DNA from: an uncultured bacterium
GTDB lineage: Bacteria > Bacillota_I > Bacilli_A > RFN20 > CAG-826
DNA length: 64,000 nucleotides
NCBI GenBank assembly: GCA_949296775.1
Contig: CASFQA010000001.1
Span: 310,001 to 374,000 of the forward strand
Direction of reading: 5' to 3'
Part shown: piece after piece, positions 44,783-54,347 of the stretch
How positions within the stretch are numbered: position 1 is the first letter of the stretch
Layout: each line of letters starts with the position of its first letter
Notes under the pieces: model-generated
What the model was told of the DNA's origin: nothing
Database searches by the model: none
The model's input: only the letters and a program-made list of their open reading frames with translations
Made by a program: the position numbers and the translations under genes

Positions 44783-46558
44783 TCAATCAGCCTCTCGATG
44801 GCCATGGAGGCGGAGGTAAAGCTCGTGGGCCACCTCTTTGGGGAGGGATTGGCTGAGCTCAAGCTCGGAGGCGTTCAGCAGCGCTTCCTTGCTTTTGTAT
44901 AGCGAACGCAGCTGCTCGGCTCGCTTGACCCCGAGCCCCTTGATCCCGTCGAAGAAAGAGGAGAGGAAGGCGGAGGAGCGTTTCTGATGGTGATAGCCAA
45001 TGGCGAAGCGATGGACCTCGTCCTGCATCCGCATAAGCAGGAAAAACAAAGGCGAGGATGGGTCTAAGGGGAATTCGCGTCCGTCGATATCGACCAAGGC
45101 GTCGGTTTGATGCTTATCGTTTTTCCTTAACCCGAAAACCGGGATCCGGGCCTTTGCTTTGCTAAGCCCCTCATTGGCCGCCCGGACCTGGGTCAATCCC
45201 CCGTCGGTCAAGATCAAATCGGGGAGTTTCTCCTCCCCTTCGACCAGCCGCTTGTAACGGCGGCTCACCACCTCGACCATCGAATGGTAGTCGTCGCCGG
45301 CGTTTTCCTCGGCTAGCCGGAACTTCCGGTACATCTTTTTGTTCGGGACCCCGTTGATGAAGCAGACCATCGCCCCGACCGGGCTATCGCCTTGGAGGTG
45401 AGAGTTATCGAAAAGCTCGATCCGAAGAGGGGTTTTGATGTGGAGCAGATCCCCGAGTAGCTCCAACAAGGCCAAATTATCGTCATCGAGGCGCGAGGAG
45501 AGGAAGAACTCGTCGAGGGCGGCCTTGGCGTTGACCTCGGCCATGACGATCAAATCCAGCAGCCTTCCTTCCTGGGGTATGGTTACCTTTAACTCGGGAG
45601 CGAAGGTGCTTTCCAAATTGATGGCCACCGCCTCCAACCGAGTCAAAGCCAGTTTGGGCAATTCGTGGTTGGAATAGTATTGCTCGATCAAATCGCTCAC
45701 CTGTTCCCCCACTTCGCCAAAGCTCGGGACGACATGGGTCTTCTTCCCCAGCAAGCAGCCGCCTCGGTAGTTGAGGATGGCTAAGGAAAGATGGGATTCG
45801 CGCTCGGAATAGGCGAAGACGTCGCAAGAGGGCAGATCCTTGAACTCGACTCGCTGGGAGAGGAGGACATGGTCGATCGAATCGAGGGTTTTCTTATATT
45901 CCCCCGCCATCTCGAAATCAAGCCGGGCGACGGCTTCCTCCATTTTCCTACTCAATTCGGCCTTCTCCAGCCCGGCGTCCCCGCTTAGGAAGCGCTTGAT
46001 CGAATCGCTTAGCTTTTGGCTTTGCTCCGGCTCAATGGCGTTGACGCAGGGGGCCAGGCATTGGCCGAGCGAATAATACAAGCAGGGTTTATTGGGGATA
46101 TTCCGGCACTTCCTGGTCGGGAATATCTTGTTAAGCAAATCCAAAACCGCGCCGGCGGCATAGCCCGATGGATAAGGGCCGAAGTAATCGTAACGCTTAT
46201 CCTTCCGGTTCCGGGCGAGGCGGAGCACCGGGTCGTCCCCTTTCCTCAAGGCGAGGTAAGGATAATGGGAATCGTCCATCAGCATGATGTTGTAACGGGG
46301 ATGATGGGTCTGGATGAGGTTCATCTCCAAAATGAAAGCCTCTTTGTCGCTATTGACGAGGATGGTCTCGAAATGGTGGACGTGGCTGACCATCGCCGCC
46401 ACCTTCCCCGCCTGAGGGCGGAGGAAATACTGCGACACCCGTTTCTTCAGCGACTTGGCTTTCCCGATGTAGATGATCTCGTCCTCGGCGTTCTTCATCA
46501 AATAGACGCCGGGGGAATCGGGGAGCAAGGATATGAGGCGGGACAGCAATTCGCTCAT
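44783..46558 (-). CDS. uvrC: Excinuclease ABC subunit C
   Basis: 591 residues. GIY-YIG nuclease domain (PGVYLMK then EIIYIGKAKSLKKRVSQYF), UvrB-binding UVR motif, RNase H-like second nuclease (IELFDNSHLQGDSPVGAMV) and C-terminal helix-hairpin-helix (GIKGLGVKRAEQL). It makes both incisions in nucleotide excision repair with UvrA/UvrB. ATGA overlap with mutS2. Confidence 0.97.
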   Translation of the reverse strand: MSELLSRLISLLPDSPGVYLMKNAEDEIIYIGKAKSLKKRVSQYFLRPQAGKVAAMVSHVHHFETILVNSDKEAFILEMNLIQTHHPRYNIMLMDDSHYPYLALRKGDDPVLRLARNRKDKRYDYFGPYPSGYAAGAVLDLLNKIFPTRKCRNIPNKPCLYYSLGQCLAPCVNAIEPEQSQKLSDSIKRFLSGDAGLEKAELSRKMEEAVARLDFEMAGEYKKTLDSIDHVLLSQRVEFKDLPSCDVFAYSERESHLSLAILNYRGGCLLGKKTHVVPSFGEVGEQVSDLIEQYYSNHELPKLALTRLEAVAINLESTFAPELKVTIPQEGRLLDLIVMAEVNAKAALDEFFLSSRLDDDNLALLELLGDLLHIKTPLRIELFDNSHLQGDSPVGAMVCFINGVPNKKMYRKFRLAEENAGDDYHSMVEVVSRRYKRLVEGEEKLPDLILTDGGLTQVRAANEGLSKAKARIPVFGLRKNDKHQTDALVDIDGREFPLDPSSPLFFLLMRMQDEVHRFAIGYHHQKRSSAFLSSFFDGIKGLGVKRAEQLRSLYKSKEALLNASELELSQSLPKEVAHELYLRLHGHREAD

Positions 46559-48858
46559 TTAAGGTACACCACCGTCGCCCCGGCCCCGCCTTCGCCTTCC
46601 CCGGCCATCTCGAACCTTTCGACGAAGGAATGGGATTTGCAGAATTCGGCGGTCATCCGGCTGAGCGCCCCCGAGCCGAGCCCATGGATGATCCGGACCC
46701 GCTTGAACCCTTTGACCCGGCAGGAATCGAGGTAACGGTCGAGCTCCTGCTTGGCCTCGTCGTAGCGCATACCGATGAGATTGCATTCGAGCGAAAGCGA
46801 TTTATCCTTGGCGAGCCCATCGAGCACCGCCCCTTTTAACGACGGCTTGGCCGATTCGGGGGCCGCGATTTTTTTCAATGAATCGACTGATAAGGTAAAG
46901 CTCATCCCTTTGGAGGAGGAGACGACGGCCTTCTTTCCGCTTAATTTGGTGATGGTCCCCTGCAAAGGGTAGTCGAGCGATTCGACGTAATCCCCTTCCT
47001 TCAAATTCTCAGCCGGGCGAGAGGATGGCTTGGCATCCGCTTGCAGCAGCTCATCGAGCCGGGCTTTGGCCTTGACCGCCTCATGGAGCTTGACCCCCGG
47101 CTCCGACAAGGACTTGATGGCCGCCTCGGCTTGCTTCCTCGCCTTGGCCAAAACCTCTTCGGTCTTAGCCTGCAATTGGTCGGCGAAAGCCTTCTTTTCT
47201 TTGTCGAAGGCCGCCTCTTTTTTCTCCAAAGCCTCTTTTTCCGATTCCAAAATCCGTTGTTTTTCCTTCAAGGAAAGGCGCAGATCCTCGTTTTCTTTTA
47301 TCAAAGCGGACAGTTTCTTGATCGAGGCGGCGATTGAAACCTCCTCCCCGCCTTTGGCGATTTGCTTGGCCCGGAGGACGATATCGTGGCTAAGCCCGAA
47401 GCGTTCGGACAAAACCAAGGCGAAGGACTCCCCGGGGCTCCCGACGTGGAGATGGTAGGTCGGCTGAAGGGTCGCCTCGTCGAATTCCATGCTGGCGTTG
47501 GCCGCCCCGGGCTCGCTTAAAGCGAACTCCTTGACCAATTCGAAATGGCTCGAGACCATGGCGAAGCAGCCCAGGGAAAGGACTTTCTCCAGCAAAGCGA
47601 CGGCGATTGCCTCCCCCTCATGCGGGGAAGTGCCGGTCCCGACTTCGTCGAGTAGGAGCAAGGAACGGGAATCGATTCCCCGAAGGCAGGAGGCGATCGA
47701 ATGGATATGGCCGGAGAAGGTCGAGAGGTTATCGTCAAGCGATTGATGGTCGCCGATGTCGGCGGCGATGCTGGAGAAATATGGTATCTCCGCCCCATTC
47801 CCGCAGGGAAGGGGGAAGCCCATCTTGAAGAGGATGGCGATGATGCCGACGGTCTTCAAAGCCACCGTCTTCCCCCCGGCGTTCGGGCCGGAGATGACCA
47901 ATAGCCGCCTTGGCGTCGATAAGGAAAAGGTATTGGGGACGGCTTTGTCTTTCCCCAATAGCGGATGCCAGCCGTCGGGGATGTAAAGCTGATCGCCGAT
48001 CCGCCCGACGTGCCCCTGGTTATCGGCCATCCATTTGGCTTTGGCGAGCCGAAGGTCCTCGTCGGAGAGGGTGTCGTTGGCCAATTCGATGTCCTCCTCT
48101 TGGCTGCCGACGAGGGCGGAAAGATGGCGCAGGACTTTGGCGACCTCCTCTTTCTCCTCTTCCAATAGGCTGGCTAATTTGGCGTTGAGGGCGACCAGCC
48201 GTTCGGGCTCGATGAAGATCGAGGCCCCGGAGCCGGAATAGCCGAGGCTGATGCCCGGGACTTTGGACTTGTAGGCGTTTAAAACCGGCAAGGCGTAATG
48301 GCCGTCCCGCATGGTCAAAGTCGGGGCGCTTAGGTAATCGCGGTAATCGTTCACCAAGGAGGAAAGCCGGTCCTGGATGGCCCGGGTGGCGCTTTTGATG
48401 GAGAGCCGGACGGAACGAAGCTCGGTCGAGGCTTTATCGACGACGTAGAAAGAGGAATCGATGCAGCGGTCGATCTCCTCGACTAAAGGGGTGAAAGTCG
48501 GGATATAGCCGGCGATCCGCTTCAATATCGGGGCATCCTCGACCTCTTCGGCGAACTTCTTATAAGAGGCGGCGGCCTTCCCCTCCTCGGCGATTTGCTT
48601 CAGCTGATGCTCGTTGAGGGTCGCCCCTTTCTTGGCCAAACTCAGCAATGGGCGCAGATCGCCCCCGCTTGGCAAGGGAATGGCCCCATAACGGGCGTAG
48701 ACTAGCTCCATCTCCTCAAGGCCTTGCAAGGTCTCCTCGAGGTCGAGTCTGGAAAGAAAATCGGCCTTCAGGGCCTTTTCCTTCCCCCGGACGGTCAAAG
48801 TCCGCTCGGCGAACAACGCCTTCAGCCGGTCGATTTGCAGTTCCTCGTACGCTTCCAT
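46555..48858 (-). CDS. mutS2: MutS2 endonuclease/ribosome-rescue ATPase
   Basis: 767 residues. MutS core with Walker A GPNAGGKTVALKT and Walker B LLLDEVGTGTSP, long coiled coil, and C-terminal Smr nuclease domain (HGLGSGALSRM). Involved in suppressing recombination and in splitting collided ribosomes. A -10 TATAAT (48870-48875, minus) ends 11 bases from the ATG and there is no Shine-Dalgarno sequence, so the mRNA leader is very short. Confidence 0.95.
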   Translation of the reverse strand: MEAYEELQIDRLKALFAERTLTVRGKEKALKADFLSRLDLEETLQGLEEMELVYARYGAIPLPSGGDLRPLLSLAKKGATLNEHQLKQIAEEGKAAASYKKFAEEVEDAPILKRIAGYIPTFTPLVEEIDRCIDSSFYVVDKASTELRSVRLSIKSATRAIQDRLSSLVNDYRDYLSAPTLTMRDGHYALPVLNAYKSKVPGISLGYSGSGASIFIEPERLVALNAKLASLLEEEKEEVAKVLRHLSALVGSQEEDIELANDTLSDEDLRLAKAKWMADNQGHVGRIGDQLYIPDGWHPLLGKDKAVPNTFSLSTPRRLLVISGPNAGGKTVALKTVGIIAILFKMGFPLPCGNGAEIPYFSSIAADIGDHQSLDDNLSTFSGHIHSIASCLRGIDSRSLLLLDEVGTGTSPHEGEAIAVALLEKVLSLGCFAMVSSHFELVKEFALSEPGAANASMEFDEATLQPTYHLHVGSPGESFALVLSERFGLSHDIVLRAKQIAKGGEEVSIAASIKKLSALIKENEDLRLSLKEKQRILESEKEALEKKEAAFDKEKKAFADQLQAKTEEVLAKARKQAEAAIKSLSEPGVKLHEAVKAKARLDELLQADAKPSSRPAENLKEGDYVESLDYPLQGTITKLSGKKAVVSSSKGMSFTLSVDSLKKIAAPESAKPSLKGAVLDGLAKDKSLSLECNLIGMRYDEAKQELDRYLDSCRVKGFKRVRIIHGLGSGALSRMTAEFCKSHSFVERFEMAGEGEGGAGATVVYLK

Positions 48859-48869
48859 TTCGCCCGAAT

Positions 48870-48902
48870 ATTATACGCGAATCCTTTTAGTGAAGGTATA
48901 AT
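48870..48902. promoter_or_regulatory. Divergent mutS2/rnhC promoters with minimal leaders
   Basis: TATAAT occurs on the minus strand at 48870-48875 (mutS2) and on the plus strand at 48897-48902 (rnhC, six bases before its ATG). Both genes lack a Shine-Dalgarno sequence. -35 boxes are weak. Confidence 0.6.
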
Positions 48903-48908
48903 CAGCCC

Positions 48909-49790
48909 ATGGCTTCCACCATTGAGTTATCCTTGCTTCAAGCTGAGCGGATCAAGCGCCGTTATCAGCCTTTGAAGCAGCCTTCCCCGACGCCATATCA
49001 CGATTTCTATGCCAAAGGCGAGGGGTTCACCCTCTCCCTTTATAAGGGGGAGGAGACGGAGAAACTCCTGATCCAAGGCCGCGAGGCCGAGGAAGAGGAA
49101 GCGAAGATCAGGCGCTTCCTGCTCATCCCCAATCGGCCGCGGACCTGCCCCGTCCCGATTGCTGAGCTTGGCAGCGACGAGGTCGGGACCGGGGATTATT
49201 TCGGCCCGATCGTGGTCGTCGCCGCCTATTTGGATAACCGGACCTGCCAATTGGCGAAAAAAGCCGGGGCGACCGATTCGAAGCTATTGACCGACGAGCG
49301 GATAAGGCAGATATACGCCGAGCTGAACAGGCTCATCGATTTCTCGGCCGTGATCATCAGCCCCAAAAAATACAACGAGGGCCACGGGAAAGGGCTCAAC
49401 ATGAACGCCATCAAGGCGAAAATGCATAACGCCGCCCTCCTGAAGCTCCACGACCGCCACCCCGAGGCGAGGATGTGCATCGACCAATTCGCCGAGCCCG
49501 GCGTCTATTTCTCTTATCTAAAAGACGAGCAACGGATCGCCAAGCCCTTGCTTTTCTCGACCAAAGGCGAGCTCTCCTTCCTCTCGGTCGCCGTCGCCTC
49601 GATCTTCGCCCGGGCCCTCTTCTTGGAGAAAATGGCCGAATACTCGGCCGAGCTCGGGGTCGAGCTCCCTTTCGGCGCCGGCAAGGACGTCGACTCATTC
49701 GCCAAAAGGCTAGTCAAGGAAAAAGGCGAGGCCACCCTCGCCGAATACGCGAAAATCTCCTTCAAGAACACCAAGAAGATCTTAGGATAG
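48909..49790 (+). CDS. rnhC: Ribonuclease HIII
   Basis: 293 residues. N-terminal TBP-like substrate-binding domain, then the RNase H core GSDEVGTGDYFGPIVV with catalytic Asp-Glu pair, and later DSKLL. It removes RNA from RNA-DNA hybrids. Divergent from mutS2, as in many Bacilli. Probably leaderless. It ends convergently, overlapping the end of rluD by nine bases. Confidence 0.95.
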   Translation: MASTIELSLLQAERIKRRYQPLKQPSPTPYHDFYAKGEGFTLSLYKGEETEKLLIQGREAEEEEAKIRRFLLIPNRPRTCPVPIAELGSDEVGTGDYFGPIVVVAAYLDNRTCQLAKKAGATDSKLLTDERIRQIYAELNRLIDFSAVIISPKKYNEGHGKGLNMNAIKAKMHNAALLKLHDRHPEARMCIDQFAEPGVYFSYLKDEQRIAKPLLFSTKGELSFLSVAVASIFARALFLEKMAEYSAELGVELPFGAGKDVDSFAKRLVKEKGEATLAEYAKISFKNTKKILG

Positions 49791-50684
49791 CCGTTCGAGG
49801 ATAAGGCGGAAATCCGCCGGCAAATCGCAGGTGAATTCCATCCTTTCGCCCGTCTTTGGATGGATAAGGATCAGCTTTTGGGCGTGAAGCAATTGATGGG
49901 TCGCCCCGAAGCGTTTATTCCCCTTCCCGTAGAGCTCGTCGCCGATGATCGGGTGGCGGATATATTCAAGATGGGCCCTTATTTGGTGGGTCCGCCCGGT
50001 TTCGAGGATGCAGCGGAGCAAACAGCAACGGTCCTTGGGGAACCGCTTCTCGACTTCGAAATGGGTGATGGCCATCTTGCCCTGCCTGACGTCGACCGCC
50101 TGCTTGAGCCGGTTTTCCTTGCTCCGGGCCAAAGGGGCGATGATCTTGCCCCGCCCTTCCTCGATGATCCCCTCGGCCAAAGCCAGGTATTCCCGGTGGA
50201 GGGAATGGTCCTTCAGCTGGGCTTGCAGCCCCAGCAAGGCCGCCTCGTTTTTGGCGACCGCCAATAAGCCCGAGGTGTCTTTGTCGATCCGATGGGCCAA
50301 TCCCGGCCGCGTCGGGTCGTCGGATAAGGCGAAGCGGCCGAGCAATCCGTTGACCAAGGTGTGGTTGGGATTGCCCGCCCCGGGATGGACGACTAAGCCG
50401 GCCGGCTTATCGACGATCAGGATATCCTCGTCCTCGTAGACGATCGAAATCGGGATATCCTCCGGCTCAAGGTCAAGCGAGGGCTCAAGGTAGGGTTCGA
50501 ATTCGACCTCATCCCCTTCTTCGACCGGATAATGGGCGTTTTCCGCCTTCCCGTTGACCAAGACCTTCCCTTCCTTGATGAGCTTTTGGCATTTGGAACG
50601 GGATAAGGCGGCCCCTAAGGCGAAAAGGGCTTCGTCGAGCCGCTTAGAAGATAATTCGGCGGGGATGACTCGCTTATTGGCCAT
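49782..50684 (-). CDS. rluD: 23S rRNA pseudouridine synthase, RluD family
   Basis: 300 residues. N-terminal S4 RNA-binding domain (KRLDEALFALGAALSRSKCQ), then the catalytic HRIDKDTSGLL with Asp, and C-terminal RTHQIRAHL. It modifies uridines in 23S rRNA. Start 50684 lies 11 bases inside lspA; the conserved lspA-rluD pair is usual in Bacilli. Confidence 0.95.
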   Translation of the reverse strand: MANKRVIPAELSSKRLDEALFALGAALSRSKCQKLIKEGKVLVNGKAENAHYPVEEGDEVEFEPYLEPSLDLEPEDIPISIVYEDEDILIVDKPAGLVVHPGAGNPNHTLVNGLLGRFALSDDPTRPGLAHRIDKDTSGLLAVAKNEAALLGLQAQLKDHSLHREYLALAEGIIEEGRGKIIAPLARSKENRLKQAVDVRQGKMAITHFEVEKRFPKDRCCLLRCILETGRTHQIRAHLEYIRHPIIGDELYGKGNKRFGATHQLLHAQKLILIHPKTGERMEFTCDLPADFRLILERLS

Positions 50685-51384
50685 CCGTTTCCCCGTCCTT
50701 ATTTTGGCTTTTCTCGGCTGCGTCTTGGTGCTCAACGGAGGAGATGATCGTCTCCTTTTCCGATTGGCTGGCCTCCGCTTGCTTTTTCTCGAGTTCCTTC
50801 CCCTTCGCCACCTCGCCTTTGATAAGGTCGATGACGACGATGATGACCAGGAAGACGATGCCGACGGTCAAATAGGCGTCGGCCGGGTTGAAGGTCGCGA
50901 AAGGATTGAGGAAAGTCGACTCTTTTTCCGGCCCCCCGCCTAAATAGAACTGGAAGAAGTCGATGACCCCGTTGAAGCCGACGGTGGCTTTCCAATAAAA
51001 CACCCGGTCGATCATGTTCCCGATCGCCCCGGAAAGGAGCAATAAGCCGGTCAGCCGCTCGAACCGCTTGAGTCGATGGAAGGCATGGATCAAATAGAGA
51101 GCGATGCCGATCGACAAGACGATGGAGATGAGGATGTTGACCACCCGCCCGGCCATCCCGTCGAACAATCCGAAGGCGATGCCGGTGTTGTAGGTGAGGT
51201 AAATGTAGAAGAAATTCGGGATGACCTCGATGCCCGAATGGGGGGTGCAGTAGGTTTGGACCAGCCATTTCGAGAGGAAATCGAGGGCCACCAGCCCCAA
51301 GACGACGGCGAAGAAGATCAGCAAGCCTTTGACGGCTTTCCGATCAGGGCAGAAAAACTGCTTCAGCTTCTCTTTCATCTTCAT
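50674..51384 (-). CDS. lspA: Lipoprotein signal peptidase with long C-terminal tail
   Basis: 236 residues, against about 150-170 usually. Four transmembrane helices and both catalytic Asp motifs (GNMIDR and FNPADAYLTVG). The extra length is an N-terminal cytoplasmic ~18 residues and a highly charged C-terminal ~50 residues (KGKELEKKQAEASQSEKE). It matures the lipoproteins encoded in this window. ATG overlaps the ileS stop. Confidence 0.94.
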   Translation of the reverse strand: MKMKEKLKQFFCPDRKAVKGLLIFFAVVLGLVALDFLSKWLVQTYCTPHSGIEVIPNFFYIYLTYNTGIAFGLFDGMAGRVVNILISIVLSIGIALYLIHAFHRLKRFERLTGLLLLSGAIGNMIDRVFYWKATVGFNGVIDFFQFYLGGGPEKESTFLNPFATFNPADAYLTVGIVFLVIIVVIDLIKGEVAKGKELEKKQAEASQSEKETIISSVEHQDAAEKSQNKDGETDGQ

Positions 51385-54083
51385 TCCCCGATGGCTTGGC
51401 GGCAGCGTTCGCAAAGCGGGCCCTCTGGGGTCTCTTGCAAATCGTCGTGATGCTTTCGGCAACGGGCGCAAAGCGGCCGCTCGTCCTTATCGCAGCTCGC
51501 CCCCATGGCCCCTTCCTTCAGCTCGGCTTGCCCGACGTTGAACATCAGCGACAGCTCCTCCGAGCGAACGGAGGATAAGGCCGAATAAAGCTCGCCCGGG
51601 CAGGAAAGAGTCAGCTTGGCGTCGGTCGAGGAGCCGACCCGCCCGGAGAAACGTTCGCCCTCGATGGCTTTGTTGGCTAAGTCGCGGAGGGAAAGGTAAG
51701 CCTCGTAGCTGGCTAAGACCGAGGAATCGAACTCCTGGCTGATCTTCGGCATGTCCTCGAGCTGGACCGATTCCTTTTTGTCGGCTTTCCCGATATAGGA
51801 ATAGACCTCCTCCATCGTGAAGGGGAGGATCGGGTTAAGCAGGAGGCAGAGGGTAAGCAGGCACCGCCGGACCACCTCGACCGCGGCTTGCCGCCTACTG
51901 GAGGCTTGGGAATCGCAATAGAAAAGGTCCTTGTTGGCGTCGAGGTAAAGCGAGGAAAGATCGACGGAAAGGAAATTGATGATCGGGTTGACGACCGAAG
52001 GGAAATCAAACGATTCGTAAGCGTTCAGGGCTTTGTTCTTCGTCTGCTCCAGCCGGGCTAAAACAAACCGGTCGAACAGGGAGAAGGCGCATTCCTTCTT
52101 TTCCTCGGCCTCCCCGGCGACCCCGAGCATGAATTTGAAGGTGTTCCGGATCTTCCGGTAGTTGTCGACCGCCGAATTGATGATCCTTTCGCCGATCCGG
52201 GCGTCGGAGGTGAAATCGACGGTCGCGGCCCAAAGCCGGAGGATATCGGCCCCATATTCGCTGGCGATCTTATTGGGGTCGATCCCATTGCCTTTCGATT
52301 TGCTCATCTTCTGCCAGTTCTCGTCCATGACGAAGCCATGGGTCAAGCAGGTTTGGAAGCTGGAACGGCCGGTGCAGGCGAGGGAAAGGATGAGCGAGGC
52401 GTTGAACCAGCCCCGGTACTGATCGTTCCCTTCCAAGTACAGATCGGCCGGGTATTCGAGCCCCCGGGCCCGCACCACCCCGTTCCAGGAGGAGCCGGAA
52501 TCGAACCAAACGTCCATGATGTCGGTCTCTTTGTAGAAGCCGCCGCTTGGCGAAGAGGGGTTCGAATACCCCTCCGGCAAAAGCTGCTTCGGTTCCAGGT
52601 CGAACCAAATCGAGGACCCGTGCTCCTTGATGAGCTGCTTGATATGGGCGAAGACCGCCTCCTCGATGATCGGCGAGCCGTCTTCGTTGTAGATGATGGG
52701 GATGGGGACGCCCCAGGCCCTTTGCCTGGAGATGCACCAATCGGCCCGGTCGGCGATCATGTTATGCATTTTCCCCTCGCCCCAGCCCGGCAGCCACTTG
52801 ATGGATTCGACCTCCTTCAATAGCTTAGCCCGGATCGGCTCGATCGAGCAGAACCATTGGGGGGTGGCCCGGAAGATGACCGGCTTTTTCGTCCGCCAGT
52901 CATGGGGATAGCTATGGACGATCTCCTCTTCTTTCAAAATGGCGTTTTTCCCGTAAAGCAATTCAATGACTTTATCGTTAGCCTCGGCATAGAACATCCC
53001 ATCGCATGGGTCGGATTCCCCTAGATGCATATAACCTTTCTCATCGACTGGGCAGAAAGGCTTTATCTGATAACGGGAGCAGACGTTGAAGTCGTCGAGC
53101 CCATGGTCGGGGGCGGTGTGGACGCAGCCGGTGCCGGTGTCCTCGGTGACGAAGGAGGCGTTAAGCAAGGGCGATGCCCGCCCATAAAGGGGATGGGCGG
53201 CCACCACCCCTTCCAGCTGCTGCCCGCGGTAACTGTCGAGCAAGACGCATTCGCTTAGCCCTAGTTCCTCCTGCAGCCGATCCTTGGCCGAGAGCAAGAA
53301 GAGCAATTTGCCCTTATCGGTGGCGAATAAGCCGTACTCGAACTTCGGGTTCAAGGTGATGGCGAGGTTGGCCGGGATGGTCCAGGGGGTAGTGGTCCAG
53401 ATGACGACGCAGGCGTCTTCCGGCAGCTTCCCCTTCCCGTCTAGGATCGGGAAACGGACGTATAAGGTCTTGCAGGGGACGTCGTGGTATTCGATCTCCG
53501 CTTCGGCTAAGGCCGATTCGCTCGAGGGCGACCAATAGACCGGCTTGACCCCCTTGAAGATCAGCCCTTGGAGGGCCATCTTGGCGAAGACGTCGATCTG
53601 TTCGGCTTCGTATTCCGGGAGAAGGGTCAGGTAAGGATGGTCGTAATCGCCTAAACAGCCAAGACGCTGGATCTGCCCTTTTTGATGGGCGACCTGCTTC
53701 AAGGCGTAATCGCGGCAATGGGAACGGAACTCGGAAACCGACATCTTCTTTCGGTCGATCCCCGATTTGGTGACGTTGACCTCGATCGGGAGCCCATGGG
53801 TGTCCCAGCCGAAGACAAAGGGGGTCTTGAACCCGGCCATGTTCTTGTAGCGGATCACGAAATCCTTGAGGCAGCGGTTGAGGGCGTGGCCGCAGTGGAT
53901 GTCGCCGTTGGCGTAAGGCGGGCCGTCGTGGAGAAGGTATTCGTCTCTGCCTTCGCGATTGGCGTTCATCTTCTCGTAAAGCTTGATATCGGCCCACTTT
54001 TTGACCAGCAACGGTTCTTTTTCTTTGAGCCCGCCCCGCATCGGGAAGGGGGTGTTGGGCATGAGCAAGGTGTCTTTTAGCAT
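51381..54083 (-). CDS. ileS: Isoleucyl-tRNA synthetase
   Basis: 900 residues. Class I motifs GDIHCGHALN (HIGH) and KMSKSKGNG, editing domain between, and a C-terminal zinc finger (CARCRKH then CERCRQ). Bacterial type. Start 54083 has AGGAGG; the longer frame begins within the T-box terminator. It charges tRNA-Ile. Confidence 0.97.
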   Translation of the reverse strand: MLKDTLLMPNTPFPMRGGLKEKEPLLVKKWADIKLYEKMNANREGRDEYLLHDGPPYANGDIHCGHALNRCLKDFVIRYKNMAGFKTPFVFGWDTHGLPIEVNVTKSGIDRKKMSVSEFRSHCRDYALKQVAHQKGQIQRLGCLGDYDHPYLTLLPEYEAEQIDVFAKMALQGLIFKGVKPVYWSPSSESALAEAEIEYHDVPCKTLYVRFPILDGKGKLPEDACVVIWTTTPWTIPANLAITLNPKFEYGLFATDKGKLLFLLSAKDRLQEELGLSECVLLDSYRGQQLEGVVAAHPLYGRASPLLNASFVTEDTGTGCVHTAPDHGLDDFNVCSRYQIKPFCPVDEKGYMHLGESDPCDGMFYAEANDKVIELLYGKNAILKEEEIVHSYPHDWRTKKPVIFRATPQWFCSIEPIRAKLLKEVESIKWLPGWGEGKMHNMIADRADWCISRQRAWGVPIPIIYNEDGSPIIEEAVFAHIKQLIKEHGSSIWFDLEPKQLLPEGYSNPSSPSGGFYKETDIMDVWFDSGSSWNGVVRARGLEYPADLYLEGNDQYRGWFNASLILSLACTGRSSFQTCLTHGFVMDENWQKMSKSKGNGIDPNKIASEYGADILRLWAATVDFTSDARIGERIINSAVDNYRKIRNTFKFMLGVAGEAEEKKECAFSLFDRFVLARLEQTKNKALNAYESFDFPSVVNPIINFLSVDLSSLYLDANKDLFYCDSQASSRRQAAVEVVRRCLLTLCLLLNPILPFTMEEVYSYIGKADKKESVQLEDMPKISQEFDSSVLASYEAYLSLRDLANKAIEGERFSGRVGSSTDAKLTLSCPGELYSALSSVRSEELSLMFNVGQAELKEGAMGASCDKDERPLCARCRKHHDDLQETPEGPLCERCRQAIGE

Positions 54084-54099
54084 GGTTTGCCTCCTGGAA

Positions 54100-54330
54100 A
54101 ACAAAAGCGCCCACTTAAGGGCGCACAAGCGCGGTACCACCTTAATTCCCTATTGGACATAGGGCGCTATTGGAGCTTAACGGGCTTAGCGACCCCCCTA
54201 CTCCGTTCGGGGGATAGGCTCGGAAGTGATCTCTTTTTCCCATACCCCTTCTCAGCTTCGGCGGGGCTCTCTGTCGTTCGGGAAAGGCGCTGTCTTCGTC
54301 TTAGCCAAGAGAATATTAGCTTAACCGCTG
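54100..54330 (-). promoter_or_regulatory. T-box riboswitch of ileS
   Basis: AAGGTGGTACCGCG is present on the minus strand (54130-54143) followed by terminator GCGCCC/GGGCGC (54107-54124) and TTTTG. An ATC that could serve as the Ile specifier lies upstream in the expected purine-rich stem (AGAGATCACTTCC). Confidence 0.9.
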
Positions 54331-54347
54331 CCAAATAGGAAGGGATA

